NCBI RefSeq assembly: GCF_000328565.1
Contig: NC_019966.1
Coordinates: 2,790,001-2,854,000, forward strand
Length of the DNA stretch: 64,000 nt
Direction of reading: 5' to 3'
Source: Mycobacterium sp. JS623
GTDB taxonomy: Bacteria; Actinomycetota; Actinomycetes; Mycobacteriales; Mycobacteriaceae
The number at the start of each line of letters is the position of its first letter. Within the stretch, counting starts at the first letter, position 1. A program made the position numbers and the translations under genes. Below the pieces are notes generated by a model. That model worked only from the letters and a program-made list of their open reading frames with translations, was not told the origin of the DNA and searched no databases. Shown piece by piece: positions 52,048 through 64,000 of this stretch.

Positions 52048-53436
52048 ATGAGACGCACCCCGCGGGTCCGCGCGCTGACGCTTGCCATCGGCATGCTGCT
52101 CGCGACTCCCGGCCTGGCGATCGCCCAGCCCGCGAGTCCGGACACCCTCGGCGAGCTTGTCGCGGCCGTGGCCAACGCCAACCAGAAGCTGCAAGACCTC
52201 GGCGCCGCGATCCAGGCCCAGCAGGAAGGTGTCAACAAGGCGATCGTCGATGTGCAGACTGCGCGTGAGAATGCCGCCGCCGCGCAACACGAAGTGGATG
52301 CCAACGCGCAGCGGGTGACGGAGGCCAACACCGCGATCGCTGCGGCGCAGCAACGCTTCGACACCTTCGCTGCCGCAACGTATGTCAGCGGGCCGTCGGA
52401 TTCCTACCTGACGGCCACCGATCCCGCCGACATCCTGTCCGCGGCGTCGGCAGGCCAGACATTGGCAGTGAGCTCACAGCAAGTCATCACCAATCTTCAG
52501 CGCGCCCGCACCGAGCAGGTGAACAAGGAGTCGGCCGCGCGGTTGGCGAAGCAGAACGCCGACAAGGCCGTCGCCGACGCGGAAGCCAGTCAGCAGAGCG
52601 CGGTTTCGGCGCTGAGCAACGCGCAACAGACGTTCAAGGACCAGCAGTCCCAACTCGATCAGTTGACCGCCGAGCACGCCGCCGCTCAAGCCAAGCTGGA
52701 CAACGCCCGCAACTGGTCTGCGCCCGCAGGCGGAGCGCCTGCGGCCCAACCTGCCGCGGCGCGCGTCGGTGACCCGAACGCGAACTGGGATCGCGCACCG
52801 GGTGCGCGTGGCGGGGGCGGTCAGAAGTGGGACTCAGGGTGGGATCCCACGCTGCCTGCGATCCCGAGCGCCTTTGTCAGCGGTGACCCGATCGCGATCA
52901 TCAACACGATCCTCGGCTACATGTCGACGTCGGCTCAGGTGACCCAACAGATGGGCCGCAACTTCCTGCAGTCGGTCGGCCTGCTGCCCACGCCGAGCGG
53001 TTACACGAATGGCGCGATTCCCCGTGTGTACGGCCGCCAGGCCACCGAGTACGTGATCAACCGTGGCCTCGCGGTGCGCGGCACGCCGTACTCCTGGGGT
53101 GGCGGCAACGCCGCGGGCCCGAGCCGCGGCATCGATTCCGGTGCTGACACAGTCGGTTTCGACTGTTCGGGATTGATGCTGTACATGTTCGCGGGCGTCG
53201 GCATCAAGCTCGACCACTACTCGGGCTCGCAGTACAACGCCGGCCGTAAGGTCCCGTCGTCGCAGATGCGTCGTGGCGACATGATCTTCTACGGACCCAA
53301 CGCCAGCCAGCACGTCGCGATGTATCTCGGCGACGGCCAAATGCTCGAGGCCCCGTACACGGGCTCCGTCGTGAAGGTCTCGCCGGTGCGCACCAGCGGT
53401 ATGACCCCCTACGTGACTCGAATGATCGAATGGTGA
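52048..53436 (+). CDS. ripA: RipA, NlpC/P60 peptidoglycan endopeptidase
   Basis: RipA cleaves the D-Glu/meso-DAP bond in peptidoglycan stem peptides and is needed for daughter-cell separation, working with resuscitation-promoting factors. The 462-residue protein has a Sec signal (MRRTPRVRALTLAIGMLLATPG, ending ALA/IAQ near residue 26). A long coiled-coil segment (about 35-230), which autoinhibits in M. tuberculosis, is followed by a linker and a C-terminal NlpC/P60 domain. Catalytic Cys373 lies in VGFDCSGLMLYMF and the His in NASQHVAMYLGDG. It overlaps ripB by 7 nt. Confidence 0.97.
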   Translation: MRRTPRVRALTLAIGMLLATPGLAIAQPASPDTLGELVAAVANANQKLQDLGAAIQAQQEGVNKAIVDVQTARENAAAAQHEVDANAQRVTEANTAIAAAQQRFDTFAAATYVSGPSDSYLTATDPADILSAASAGQTLAVSSQQVITNLQRARTEQVNKESAARLAKQNADKAVADAEASQQSAVSALSNAQQTFKDQQSQLDQLTAEHAAAQAKLDNARNWSAPAGGAPAAQPAAARVGDPNANWDRAPGARGGGGQKWDSGWDPTLPAIPSAFVSGDPIAIINTILGYMSTSAQVTQQMGRNFLQSVGLLPTPSGYTNGAIPRVYGRQATEYVINRGLAVRGTPYSWGGGNAAGPSRGIDSGADTVGFDCSGLMLYMFAGVGIKLDHYSGSQYNAGRKVPSSQMRRGDMIFYGPNASQHVAMYLGDGQMLEAPYTGSVVKVSPVRTSGMTPYVTRMIEW

Positions 53437-54128
53437 ATCCCCTGCGCCGCATAACAATTGGACTCCTGATAGCCGTCGCGCTGCTGCTTGGCCTTGTCGC
53501 ACCCGCGATCGCCGCCCCCGATGACGGACAGTGGGATCCCACGCTGCCGAAGATCCTCAGCGCCGGCGCGCCTGGTGATCCCGTCGCGATCGCGAACGCG
53601 TCGTTTCAGGCCACCCAGGTGGCCATTCAAACGACCCAGAATCTCGGTCAGCAGTTCCTGTCGAGCCTGGGCCTTGGCGGCTCGCCGAGTACAGCAGCCG
53701 CTTCCCCGGGTACGCGTGTGCGCGGTCCTCAGGCGATCGAATACGTGATCCGCCGCGGTGCCTCGCAAATGGGAGTGCCGTACTCGTGGGGCGGCGGCAT
53801 GCCGAACGGTCCGAGCGCAGGCGTCGATGAAGACGCGGGCAAGATCGGCTACGACTGTTCCGGTTTTACGCGCTATGCGTTCGCCGGCGTTGGCGTGCTG
53901 ATTCCGAAGTACTCTGGCGACCAGTACAACACCGGCCGCAAGGTGCCCTTGTCGCAGGCCAAGCGCGGCGATCTGTTGTTCTACGGTCCCGGCGGCACGC
54001 AGCACGTCGCGCTGTACCTGGGCGGCGGGCGGATGCTCGAAGCCTCCAGCGCCGCGGGACACGTCACGGTCAGCCCCGTGCGTAACCCCGGCCTTCAGCC
54101 GTATGCCGCGCGAATTATCGAAAGCTGA
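53430..54128 (+). CDS. ripB: RipB, NlpC/P60 peptidoglycan endopeptidase
   Basis: A shorter paralogue of RipA (232 residues) lacking the coiled-coil domain. A signal peptide (ITIGLLIAVALLLGLVAPAIA, cleavage near residue 28) precedes QWDPTLPKILSAGAPGDP, then the NlpC/P60 domain with catalytic Cys in IGYDCSGFTRYAF and His in GGTQHVALYLGGG. Without the inhibitory N-terminal region it may be active as secreted. ATG 53430 lies inside the end of ripA; GTG 53433 is a near alternative. The two hydrolases are probably cotranslated. Confidence 0.95.
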   Translation: MVNPLRRITIGLLIAVALLLGLVAPAIAAPDDGQWDPTLPKILSAGAPGDPVAIANASFQATQVAIQTTQNLGQQFLSSLGLGGSPSTAAASPGTRVRGPQAIEYVIRRGASQMGVPYSWGGGMPNGPSAGVDEDAGKIGYDCSGFTRYAFAGVGVLIPKYSGDQYNTGRKVPLSQAKRGDLLFYGPGGTQHVALYLGGGRMLEASSAAGHVTVSPVRNPGLQPYAARIIES

Positions 54129-54302
54129 GCGGGGCCTGAGTTAACACTGAGCACTCCTGGTGAATGCCGTTCGACCAGGCGACACTTCGCTGGGCAACGT
54201 CGACGGATTCCGGACTGCCTGGAATAGTTGACGGCGAGCGTGCGGCCAACACCGGCCTACGCCGTTGCGACCAGCGTCTTAATTGATGTGGAAGGACCGT
54301 TG

Positions 54303-55441
<1,139 letters not shown>

Positions 55442-55445
<4 letters not shown>

Positions 55446-56386
55446 CTACTTCCAGACGAGGGGTCGACCTGCCGTCGCTCAAGCGCGGGGAGATTCGTGA
55501 CCCCGCGCTGACGGCGGCACTGCGCAAGCTGGAGCTGACCGTGCGCCGCAAGCTCGACGGCGTGCTGCACGGCGACCACCTCGGGCTACTGCCGGGGCCG
55601 GGGTCAGAGCCGGGGGAGTCGCGGCTCTACCAGCCCGGTGACGACGTGCGCCGGATGGACTGGTCGGTCACCGCGCGCACCACTCACCCGCATGTGCGTC
55701 AGATGATCGCCGACCGTGAGCTCGAGACATGGTTGGTTGTCGACATGTCGGCCAGCCTCGACTTCGGTACCACCGGCTGCGAGAAGCGCGATCTGGCGGT
55801 AGCAGCGGCGGCGGCGATCACGTTCCTCAACAGTGGCGGCGGCAACCGGATCGGCGCGATCATCGCGAACGGCGACTCGGTGCGGCGGGTTCCGGCATTG
55901 TCCGGCCGCATGCACGAACAGGAACTGCTGCGCACGATCGCCACGATGCCCAAGGCGCCGACGGGCGTACGCGGCGACTTGGCCGCGGCCATCGACGCGT
56001 TGCGCCGGCCGGAGCGGCGCCGCGGGATGGCGGTGATCATCAGCGACTTCCTCGGTCCGATCAACTGGATGCGTCCGCTGCGGGCGATCGCGGGCCGCCA
56101 CGAGGTGCTCGGCATCGAGATACTGGACCCGCGCGATGTGGAACTTCCCGACGTCGGCGACGTCATCCTGCAGGACGCCGAAAGTGGCGTGACCCGGGAG
56201 TTCACCATCGACGCGCAGCTGCGCGACGACTTCGAGAAGGCCGCTGCCGCCCATCGCGCAGAGGTGGCCCGCACGTTACGGCGATGCGACGCACCGTTGT
56301 TGTCGTTGCGCACCGACCGGGACTGGATCGCCGACGTAGTCCGTTTTGTCGCCAACCGCCGTCGTGGAGCGCTTGCCGGCCGATGA
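55442..56386 (+). CDS. DUF58 family protein (Rv1480-like)
   Basis: A 314-residue protein with the DUF58 core YQPGDDVRRMDWSVTARTTHPHVRQMIADRELETWLVVDMSASLDFGT (split here near residues 62-110), followed by a VWA-like fold whose DMSAS replaces a full MIDAS. It is soluble, with no signal peptide. It is consistently paired with MoxR and VWA proteins, where the complex is thought to act in envelope maturation or metal insertion. GTG 55442 overlaps the moxR1 stop (GTGA). Confidence 0.93.
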
Positions 56387-56443
56387 GCGCTTGCGCGAAG
56401 AGCGTGTCCGAGGCGCGTTATCCAACGAAATGACAACTGGCAT

Positions 56444-57451
56444 ATGACATTACCGTTGCTCGGACCGATGACGCTCTCGGGCTTCGAACACGCGTGGTTC
56501 TTCCTGTTTCTCATCGCGGTCTTCGCGATCGCGGCGCTGTACGTCCTGGTGCAGGTGGCCCGACACAAGCGGATGTTGCGCTTTGCGAACATGGAGCTGC
56601 TGGAAAGCGTTGCGCCCAAACGACCTTCGCGCTGGCGGCATCTGCCCGCGATCTTGCTGGTGTTGTCGCTGCTGATGTTCACCGTCGCGATGGCTGGGCC
56701 GACGCATGATGTTCGCATTCCGCGTAACCGCGCGGTGGTGATGCTCGTCATCGACGTCTCGCAGTCGATGCGCGCCACCGACGTGTCGCCCAACCGGCTT
56801 GCCGCGGCCCAGGAGGCCGCCAAGCAGTTCGCCGATCAGCTCACGCCAGGGATCAACCTCGGGTTGATCGCCTATGCGGGCACCGCCACCGTGCTGGTGT
56901 CGCCGACCACCAATCGTGAAGCCTCCAAGAACGCGATCGACAAATTGCAATTGGCCGACCGCACGGCGACCGGTGAAGGCATCTTCACCGCGCTGCAGGC
57001 GATCGCCACCGTCGGCGCAGTGATCGGCGGTGGGGACGAACCGCCGCCCGCGCGCATCGTGTTGATGTCCGACGGCAAGGAGACGGTGCCGTCCAACCCG
57101 GACAACCCGAAGGGCGCCTACACCGCCGCGCGTACCTCCAAGGACCAGGGCGTGCCGATTTCGACGGTGTCGTTCGGCACCCCGTACGGCTACGTCGAGA
57201 TCAACGGCCAGCGCCAGCCGGTCCCTGTCGATGACGAGACGCTGAAGAAGATCGCGGAGCTATCCGGCGGTCAGGCCTACACCGCCTCGAGCCTCGAGCA
57301 GCTCAAGGAAGTCTTCACCAACCTGCAGGAGCAGATCGGCTACGAAACCCGCAAGGGCGACGCGAGCGCCGGCTGGCTGCGGCTCGGCGCGCTGGTGCTG
57401 GCGTTGGCAGCGCTGGCGGCCATGCTGATCAACCGCCGACTACCCGACTGA
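56444..57451 (+). CDS. VWA-domain membrane protein, copy 1 (Rv1481-like)
   Basis: A 335-residue protein with two N-terminal transmembrane helices ([21 protein letters not shown], about 18-38; and [19 protein letters not shown], about 66-84). A von Willebrand A domain follows with the full MIDAS motif DVSQSM near residue 105 and a later T/D pair (SDGKETVP). A C-terminal helix [16 protein letters not shown] completes it. The VWA domain should be extracytoplasmic or membrane-proximal and metal-binding. It starts at ATG 56444, preceded by an AAATGACAACTGGCATATGA segment that is nearly repeated before copy 2. Confidence 0.93.
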   Translation: MTLPLLGPMTLSGFEHAWFFLFLIAVFAIAALYVLVQVARHKRMLRFANMELLESVAPKRPSRWRHLPAILLVLSLLMFTVAMAGPTHDVRIPRNRAVVMLVIDVSQSMRATDVSPNRLAAAQEAAKQFADQLTPGINLGLIAYAGTATVLVSPTTNREASKNAIDKLQLADRTATGEGIFTALQAIATVGAVIGGGDEPPPARIVLMSDGKETVPSNPDNPKGAYTAARTSKDQGVPISTVSFGTPYGYVEINGQRQPVPVDDETLKKIAELSGGQAYTASSLEQLKEVFTNLQEQIGYETRKGDASAGWLRLGALVLALAALAAMLINRRLPD

Positions 57452-57475
57452 CGCAAATGAAATGACAACTGGCAC

Positions 57476-58483
57476 ATGACTTTACCGTTGCTCGGACCCA
57501 TGACGCTGACGGGTTTTGACCACCCGTGGTTCTTCCTGTTCCTCATTGCGGTGCTGGGGCTGGCCGGGCTGTACCTCGCGATGCAGGCGGCGCGGCGTAA
57601 GCGGATGTTGCGCTTTGCGAACACCGAACTGCTGGAAAGCGTTGCGCCCAAACGGCCGCCGCGCTGGCGGCATCTGCCGACCATCCTGCTGGTGTTGTCG
57701 CTTGTTTTATTCACGGTCGCGATGGCCGGGCCGACGCACGATGTCAAGATTCCGCGCAACCGCGCGGTGGTGATGCTCGTCATCGACGTGTCCCAGTCCA
57801 TGAAGGCCACCGATGTATCGCCGAACCGGCTGGCGGCGACGCAGGAGGCGGCCAAGCAGTTCGTCGATCAGATGACGCCCGGGATCAACCTGGGACTGAT
57901 CGCCTATGCGGGCACGGCGACCGTGCTGGTGTCGCCGACGACCAATCGTGACGCGTCCAAGAACGCGATCGACAAGCTGCAAGTGGCCGACCGCACCGCG
58001 ACCGGTGAGGCCATCTTCACAGCGCTGCAGGCCATCTCCACCGTCGGCGCGGTGATCGGCGGCGGTGATACCCCGCCGCCTGCCCGCATCGTCCTGATGT
58101 CCGATGGCAAGGAGACGGTGCCGTCGAACCCGGACAACCCCAAGGGTGCCTACACTGCGGCGCGGGCCGCCAAGGATCAGGGAGTGCCGATCTCCACGGT
58201 GGCTTTCGGCACCCAGTACGGCTTTGTCGAGATGAATGGCCAGCGAACGCCAGTACCCGTCGACGACGAGATGCTGAAGAAGATCGCCCAGCTGTCCAAC
58301 GGACAGTCCTACACCGCGTCCGATGTCGAGCAACTCAAAGAAGTCTTCACCAATCTGCAGGAGCAGATCGGCTACGAGACCCGCAAGGGCGACGCCAGCG
58401 CGGGCTGGCTGCGACTTGGGGCGCTGGTGCTGGCGCTCGCGGCGTTGGCCGCGTTGTTCATCAATCGGCGGCTGCCCAACTAA
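57476..58483 (+). CDS. VWA-domain membrane protein, copy 2 (tandem duplicate)
   Basis: Same length (335 residues), topology and motifs as the previous gene: helices near 18-38 and 66-84, [19 protein letters not shown], and a C-terminal [16 protein letters not shown]. Most residues are identical, with substitutions concentrated in the first loop ([16 protein letters not shown] versus [16 protein letters not shown]) and around [11 protein letters not shown]. The upstream AAATGACAACTGGCACATGA repeats the leader of copy 1, so the duplication included the start region. M. tuberculosis, as I recall, has one such gene here. Confidence 0.93.
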   Translation: MTLPLLGPMTLTGFDHPWFFLFLIAVLGLAGLYLAMQAARRKRMLRFANTELLESVAPKRPPRWRHLPTILLVLSLVLFTVAMAGPTHDVKIPRNRAVVMLVIDVSQSMKATDVSPNRLAATQEAAKQFVDQMTPGINLGLIAYAGTATVLVSPTTNRDASKNAIDKLQVADRTATGEAIFTALQAISTVGAVIGGGDTPPPARIVLMSDGKETVPSNPDNPKGAYTAARAAKDQGVPISTVAFGTQYGFVEMNGQRTPVPVDDEMLKKIAQLSNGQSYTASDVEQLKEVFTNLQEQIGYETRKGDASAGWLRLGALVLALAALAALFINRRLPN

Positions 58484-58489
58484 GGCGAT

Positions 58490-60120
<1,631 letters not shown>

Positions 60121-61113
60121 ATGAACTTCGATGCGCTTCTGCTCCTGTCGTTCGGCGGACCGGAGGCGCCGGAACACGTGATGCCGTTCCTGGAGAACGT
60201 CACTCGCGGCCGCGGTATCCCGCGCGAACGGCTCGCGTCGGTCGCCGAGCATTACCTGCACTTCGGTGGCGTGTCACCGATCAACGGCATCAACCGCCAG
60301 TTGGTCAGCGCGCTCGAGGCCGAGATCGACCTGCCCGTCTACTTCGGCAACCGTAACTGGGAGCCGTATGTCGAGGACACGGTTGCGGCAATGCGGGACA
60401 ACGGGATTCGCCGAGCTGCCGTATTCGCCACCTCGGCCTGGGGCGGTTACTCCAGTTGCACCCAGTACGTCGAGGACATCGCGCGGGCCAGGGCTGCGGC
60501 AGGTGAGGGCGCGCCCGAACTGGTGAAGCTGCGCCAGTACTTCGACCACCCATTGTTCGTCGAGATGTTCACCGAAGCCATCGGTGCGGCGGCACAGACC
60601 GTGCCCGACGGTGCCCGCCTGGTGTTCAGCGCGCATTCGATTCCGGTTGCAGCCCGGAACCGGTGCGGCACAGACCTGTACAGCCGCCAGGTGGCCTACG
60701 CGTCGCGCCTGGTCGCCACCGCCGCCGGATACGCCGACTATGACCAGGTGTGGCAGTCACGCTCGGGGCCGCCGCAGGTACCGTGGCTGGAGCCTGACGT
60801 CGCCGATCATCTGACGGCACTTGCCGACGGCGGAACCAAGGCGGTGATCGTCTGCCCAATCGGTTTCGTTGCCGATCACATCGAGGTGGTCTGGGATCTG
60901 GACAACGAGCTACGCGAGCACGCCGAGAATCTCGGCATCGCGTTCGCGCGGGCCGCAACTCCCAACGCCGATCCGCGATTCGCGAGGCTGGTCGCCGATC
61001 TGCTCGATGAGCTGCGCGACGGCCGCGAGCCTGCCAGGGTGGCGGGCCCGGATGCGCCTCCGCTGCAAGGGTTTTCGCGAGACGGCGTGGTCTGCACGCC
61101 GAACTGCGGTTAG
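60121..61113 (+). CDS. hemH: Ferrochelatase (coproporphyrin ferrochelatase type)
   Basis: Inserts iron into a porphyrin; in actinobacteria the substrate is now thought to be coproporphyrin III (CpfC). The 330-residue protein begins [31 protein letters not shown] and has [24 protein letters not shown] with the catalytic His near residue 174, and [21 protein letters not shown] with the catalytic Glu. Cys182 and the C-terminal Cys325/Cys329 (VVCTPNCG) could contribute to the [2Fe-2S] cluster known in the mycobacterial enzyme. The ATG follows the inhA TAA directly. Confidence 0.96.
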   Translation: MNFDALLLLSFGGPEAPEHVMPFLENVTRGRGIPRERLASVAEHYLHFGGVSPINGINRQLVSALEAEIDLPVYFGNRNWEPYVEDTVAAMRDNGIRRAAVFATSAWGGYSSCTQYVEDIARARAAAGEGAPELVKLRQYFDHPLFVEMFTEAIGAAAQTVPDGARLVFSAHSIPVAARNRCGTDLYSRQVAYASRLVATAAGYADYDQVWQSRSGPPQVPWLEPDVADHLTALADGGTKAVIVCPIGFVADHIEVVWDLDNELREHAENLGIAFARAATPNADPRFARLVADLLDELRDGREPARVAGPDAPPLQGFSRDGVVCTPNCG

Positions 61114-61955
61114 GCCTGCCAGGCGGAGTGCAGGATCGCGCTGACCGCCGCCATGCGCGCGGATCGCACCACTGATGACAGCGGACGCAGCGCGTCGCTG
61201 GCGATCTGCACCTCCGATGATGTCTGCAATCCGATCGGGATCAGGCCGGAGCTGACGGTGACGATCGCGTCGATGTGGGCGGCATTTTCGAGCACGCGCA
61301 CCGCGCGGGTGGGCGCGTGATCGGGCACCCGGTGCCCCCGATTGCCTTCAAGCACTTGCTCGACGAGTCCGCGCGGATCGGCCACATCGGTGCCGGCCGC
61401 GCGGATTGCGCCGAGTGCGTCGGCGGCTGACCGGACCGCAGCGCGCAACGCGTACTCCGCCTCGCCGAGGTCGACATGTTCGTCAGCGGCTTGCGCCGGC
61501 ACCGAATAGACCGTCCACGACAATGCGGTCGGCTCCGGTTCGTAATCGGTTTCGTCTTCCAATTCGTCGTATTCGAATTCGGGGACAAGGCCGACCGCGG
61601 TTGACGCATCGCGACCGACGATGACCGCCTCGCCCGCGGTCACTGCGTCGCGCTGAAATTGGGTGCCGGCGGGCAGTCCGCGCACATCGCCAGGCACCGG
61701 CAACACCACGCCGATGGCGGGCGCCGAGAGGCCCCTGCCTGCCGCTGTGCGCACCGTTTGCAGCATCGACACCGCGCCGGCGTCGTTCAAGTCGGGCCAC
61801 GGCAGCCCCGTGCGACCGGCCGCGACCGAGTCATACGCGGTCACGGAATGCCTTGACGCCCATTGCGATAACGCATCGAGGACGTCGTCAGGCGCGGCGG
61901 CGCCTGCGAGCCAGGCGTTGGCCCAAACCGAAAGTGAGACACTGGGGCACCACAT
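61110..61955 (-). CDS. Conserved protein of unknown function (Rv1486c-like)
   Basis: A 281-residue protein starting [20 protein letters not shown]. It has no signal peptide or transmembrane helix. The middle is acidic ([18 protein letters not shown]). The C-terminal part is helical and alanine-rich ([21 protein letters not shown], ending [16 protein letters not shown]). M. tuberculosis has a gene of this kind (Rv1486c) at the same place between hemH and the nfeD-like gene. No function is established to my knowledge. It is convergent with hemH, with 4-bp stop overlap. Confidence 0.85.
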   Translation of the reverse strand: MWCPSVSLSVWANAWLAGAAAPDDVLDALSQWASRHSVTAYDSVAAGRTGLPWPDLNDAGAVSMLQTVRTAAGRGLSAPAIGVVLPVPGDVRGLPAGTQFQRDAVTAGEAVIVGRDASTAVGLVPEFEYDELEDETDYEPEPTALSWTVYSVPAQAADEHVDLGEAEYALRAAVRSAADALGAIRAAGTDVADPRGLVEQVLEGNRGHRVPDHAPTRAVRVLENAAHIDAIVTVSSGLIPIGLQTSSEVQIASDALRPLSSVVRSARMAAVSAILHSAWQA

Positions 61956-62002
61956 GATGCTCGCAGTGTAGTTGTTAACGGCGGATTGGGTCGGTCACAC
62001 GA

Positions 62003-62015
62003 TAGGGTGGGCGGC
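62003..62015 (+). promoter_or_regulatory. Candidate leaderless -10 element of the nfeD-like gene
   Basis: TAGGGT (62003-62008) matches TANNNT and ends exactly 7 nt before the ATG at 62016, with no Shine-Dalgarno sequence between. No clear -35 was found at the usual distance. Confidence 0.35.
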
Positions 62016-62447
62016 ATGGCCGTTCCGCTGATCTGGCTAATCGCCGCACTGGCCCTCGCCGGGGCCGAAGCGCTCACCGGCGACATGTTTCTCCTCATGC
62101 TTGGCGGTGGGGCGTTGGCCGCTGCGGGCTCGAGTCTGGTCTTCGATGAGCTGTGGGTGCACGGCGCCGTGTTCCTCGTGGTGTCGGTCCTGCTGCTGGT
62201 GCTCGTGCGGCCCGCGTTGAGACGGCATTTCCTCTCGGGTAAGGGTCTGCCCGAACCGGTGAAGGCGCTCGAGGGCAAGAGCGCTCTGGTGCTCGATCGG
62301 GTGGCGCGCCATGAAGGCCAGGTGAAACTCGATGGCGAAATCTGGACGGCGCGCCCGTTCAACGACGACGATATCTACGAACCGGGCGACCACGTCACCG
62401 TCGTGCACATCGACGGCGCCACCGCCGTCGTCCAAAAAGTTGTCTAG
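62016..62447 (+). CDS. NfeD-family membrane protein (Rv1487-like)
   Basis: A 143-residue protein with three N-terminal hydrophobic segments (VPLIWLIAALALAGAEALTG, MFLLMLGGGALAAAGSSLV, and AVFLVVSVLLLVLVRPAL). A C-terminal OB-fold domain follows (GKSALVLDRVARHEGQVKLDGEIWTARPFNDDDIYEPGDHVTVVHIDG in pieces). NfeD-like proteins are regularly encoded beside SPFH/stomatin proteins and work with them at the membrane. That partner follows here after 33 bp. The upstream in-frame TTG at 61986 is not used because the ATG gives the typical N-terminus. Confidence 0.92.
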   Translation: MAVPLIWLIAALALAGAEALTGDMFLLMLGGGALAAAGSSLVFDELWVHGAVFLVVSVLLLVLVRPALRRHFLSGKGLPEPVKALEGKSALVLDRVARHEGQVKLDGEIWTARPFNDDDIYEPGDHVTVVHIDGATAVVQKVV

Positions 62448-62480
62448 AGAACGCTGGACAAACTAGGGAAGGAACCCGTC

Positions 62481-63692
62481 ATGGAAGGTGCCGTTGCCGG
62501 CCTGATCTTGGTCGGGGTGCTGGTGGTATTCGCCGCCATCATCGTGGCCAAATCGATTGCGCTGATCCCGCAGGCCGAGGCCGCGGTGATCGAACGGTTG
62601 GGCCGCTACAGCAAGACCGTGTCGGGTCAGCTGACGTTGCTGCTGCCGTTCGTCGACAAGATCAGGGCGCGGGTGGACCTGCGCGAACGGGTGGTGTCCT
62701 TCCCGCCGCAGCCGGTGATCACCGAAGACAACCTGACGGTCAACATCGACACGGTGGTGTATTTCCAGGTCACCAACCCGCAGGCGGCGGTGTACCAGAT
62801 CAGCAACTACATCGTCGGTGTCGAGCAGTTGACCACCACCACTTTACGCAACGTGGTCGGCGGGATGACGCTGGAGCAGACACTGACATCGCGCGACCAG
62901 ATCAACGGCCAGCTGCGCGGAGTGCTCGACGAGGCCACCGGCCGGTGGGGCCTGCGTGTGGCCCGGGTGGAGTTGCGGTCGATCGATCCGCCGCCGTCGA
63001 TCCAGGACTCGATGGAAAAGCAGATGCGTGCCGACCGCGAAAAGCGGGCCATGATCCTGACCGCCGAGGGCAGCAGGGAGGCCTCGATCAAACAGGCCGA
63101 GGGTCAGAAGCAGGCTCAGATTCTGGCGGCCGAAGGTGCCAAGCAGGCCGCAATCCTGGCGGCCGAAGCCGACCGGCAGTCGCGCATGCTGCGGGCCCAG
63201 GGTGAGCGCGCCGCGTCCTACCTGCAGGCCCAGGGCCAGGCCAAGGCGATCGAGAAGACGTTCGCCGCGATCAAGGCGGGGCGGCCCACCCCGGAGATGC
63301 TGGCTTACCAATACCTGCAGACGCTGCCGCAGATGGCCAAGGGCGAGGCGAACAAGGTGTGGCTGGTGCCAAGCGATTTCGGTGCTGCGCTGCAGGGGTT
63401 CACCAAGATGCTGGGGGCGCCGGGCGACGACGGCGTGTTCCGTTACCAGCCTTCGCCCGTCGAGGAGGATCTGCCGAAGCCCGAGGACGACTCCGCTGAG
63501 GTGGCCGAGTGGTTCAACACGCAGACGGACCCCGAGATCGCGCAGGCCGTTGCCGCCGCTGTGGCTGAGGCGCGGACACCGGTGCCGGGTGCGATTGACC
63601 CGCCTCCCCAATACCCGCCGCTGAGCCAGCAGCAGCAGCCGCCTTCCGACTATGCGCCACAGCCGCCGCCACCAGGGCGCCACAGCGGGTAA
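62481..63692 (+). CDS. SPFH/stomatin-family membrane protein (Rv1488-like)
   Basis: A 403-residue protein with one N-terminal membrane segment (AGLILVGVLVVFAAIIVAKSIALI, about residues 6-29). A band 7/SPFH domain follows (EAAVIERLGRYSKTVSGQLTLLLPFVDKI, then VDLRERVVSFPPQPVITEDNLTVNIDTVVYFQV). A long alanine/glutamine-rich coiled coil runs over about 180-270 with repeated EGxKQAxILAAE units, and the tail is proline/glutamine-rich. These proteins form membrane microdomain scaffolds or modulate proteases. AGGGAAGGA precedes ATG 62481. It is paired with the nfeD-like gene. Confidence 0.94.
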   Translation: MEGAVAGLILVGVLVVFAAIIVAKSIALIPQAEAAVIERLGRYSKTVSGQLTLLLPFVDKIRARVDLRERVVSFPPQPVITEDNLTVNIDTVVYFQVTNPQAAVYQISNYIVGVEQLTTTTLRNVVGGMTLEQTLTSRDQINGQLRGVLDEATGRWGLRVARVELRSIDPPPSIQDSMEKQMRADREKRAMILTAEGSREASIKQAEGQKQAQILAAEGAKQAAILAAEADRQSRMLRAQGERAASYLQAQGQAKAIEKTFAAIKAGRPTPEMLAYQYLQTLPQMAKGEANKVWLVPSDFGAALQGFTKMLGAPGDDGVFRYQPSPVEEDLPKPEDDSAEVAEWFNTQTDPEIAQAVAAAVAEARTPVPGAIDPPPQYPPLSQQQQPPSDYAPQPPPPGRHSG

Positions 63693-63717
63693 CGCCGAGT
63701 TGTAAAGGGGCCCGGCG

Positions 63718-64000
63718 TCAACCGGTGACCGCCGGTTCGCTGTGGGGCGCCGCGAGGCGCTCGCGATGATGGCGGCGGTGGGTGCGGATCTCGTAGATCA
63801 ACCCCGCGATGCCGATGCTCGCTGTGCACAACGAGACCACGAACAGCAGCGGGCTGACGTTGCCGGTGAGTGCGTCGCCGAGGATGACCACAGCGGCGGT
63901 GCCTGGCAGCAGGCCCACCAGGGTGGCCACGGTGTACGGCAGCACGCGCACCGCCGACGCCCCGCACGCGTAGTTGACCACCGAGAACGGCATGGCCGGG
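63718..64000 (-). CDS. TVP38/TMEM64-family membrane protein (C-terminal part; 5' end beyond window)
   Basis: The frame enters from the right edge as PAMPFSVVNYACGASAVRVLPY, a stretch typical of the DedA-like TVP38/TMEM64 family. It continues with LVGLLPGTAAVVILGDAL, a final hydrophobic helix (PLLFVVSLCTASIGIAGLIYEI) and a basic tail (RTHRRHHRERL). In M. tuberculosis the gene of this family in the neighbourhood is Rv1491c. The internal Met at 63993 is not the start, since similarity continues through the edge. It is convergent with the SPFH gene, with 25 bp between. Confidence 0.82.
   Translation of the reverse strand, partial: PAMPFSVVNYACGASAVRVLPYTVATLVGLLPGTAAVVILGDALTGNVSPLLFVVSLCTASIGIAGLIYEIRTHRRHHRERLAAPHSEPAVTG

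Noticed and set aside
54129..54302. A possible RNA gene between ripB and moxR1
   Set aside because: No tRNA-like cloverleaf, strong hairpin or repeat was found in the 174 bp.

Overview
This window is chromosomal DNA from a mycobacterium, most likely a fast-growing Mycolicibacterium-type species. It is GC-rich, uses many GTG starts, and is densely packed with 4-nt ATGA/GTGA gene overlaps. Gene order closely follows the Mycobacterium tuberculosis Rv1420-Rv1491c segment. The species cannot be named from the sequence alone. Gene symbols rest on my recall of the families and of M. tuberculosis gene order; no database search was run.

Layout. (1) 1-6920: a divergent gamma-glutamyltransferase lipoprotein gene, then the coupled uvrC-rapZ-yvcK-whiA operon. 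(2) 7021-13408: an accessory island between whiA and gap. It holds a small secreted peptide with three FNPQPDPP motifs, two tandem class III cyclase/STAND-type ATPase genes, and a signal-less solute-binding-protein domain; the last three genes are translationally coupled. (3) 13484-19904: central carbon metabolism (gap-pgk-tpiA), secG and ppc, plus a small antisense secreted protein gene. (4) 19914-27268: on the minus strand, the pentose-phosphate operon tkt-tal-zwf-opcA-pgl, with a 2 x 76-bp MIRU-like tandem repeat between opcA and pgl. (5) 27436-34694: heme O/heme A synthesis (ctaB, ctaA), a quinone oxidoreductase, an ATP-grasp protein, an ABC exporter and the mannosyltransferase mptB. (6) 34782-41056: the complete sufR-sufB-sufD-sufC-sufS-sufU-sufT Fe-S assembly operon, without an intein in sufB.

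(7) 41053-44415: a second accessory stretch. It contains a frameshifted coiled-coil gene, a membrane protein, a MarR-GNAT fusion whose start is abutted by a perfect 10+10-bp palindrome, an unknown protein, and an ECF sigma factor with a soluble zinc-type anti-sigma factor. (8) 44485-51833: thioredoxin, an enoyl-CoA hydratase, an ABC-F protein preceded by a coupled 17-codon leader ORF, a small HTH protein, and a TetR regulator beside aconitase. (9) 51889-58483: cell-envelope genes: ripA and ripB (NlpC/P60 peptidoglycan hydrolases) behind a promoter with a possible MtrA-like box, then moxR, a DUF58 gene and two tandem VWA genes. (10) 58527-64000: fabG1-inhA-hemH, an uncharacterised conserved gene, nfeD, an SPFH protein, and the C-terminal part of a TVP38/TMEM64 membrane protein cut by the window edge.

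Several genes (secG, the ATP-grasp gene, sufR, the MarR-GNAT gene, fabG1, nfeD) have a TANNNT-like -10 element placed 6-7 nt before the start codon, the usual arrangement for leaderless mycobacterial mRNAs. No rRNA, tRNA, CRISPR array, insertion sequence or prophage was recognised. No gene-free stretch exceeds about 200 bp.
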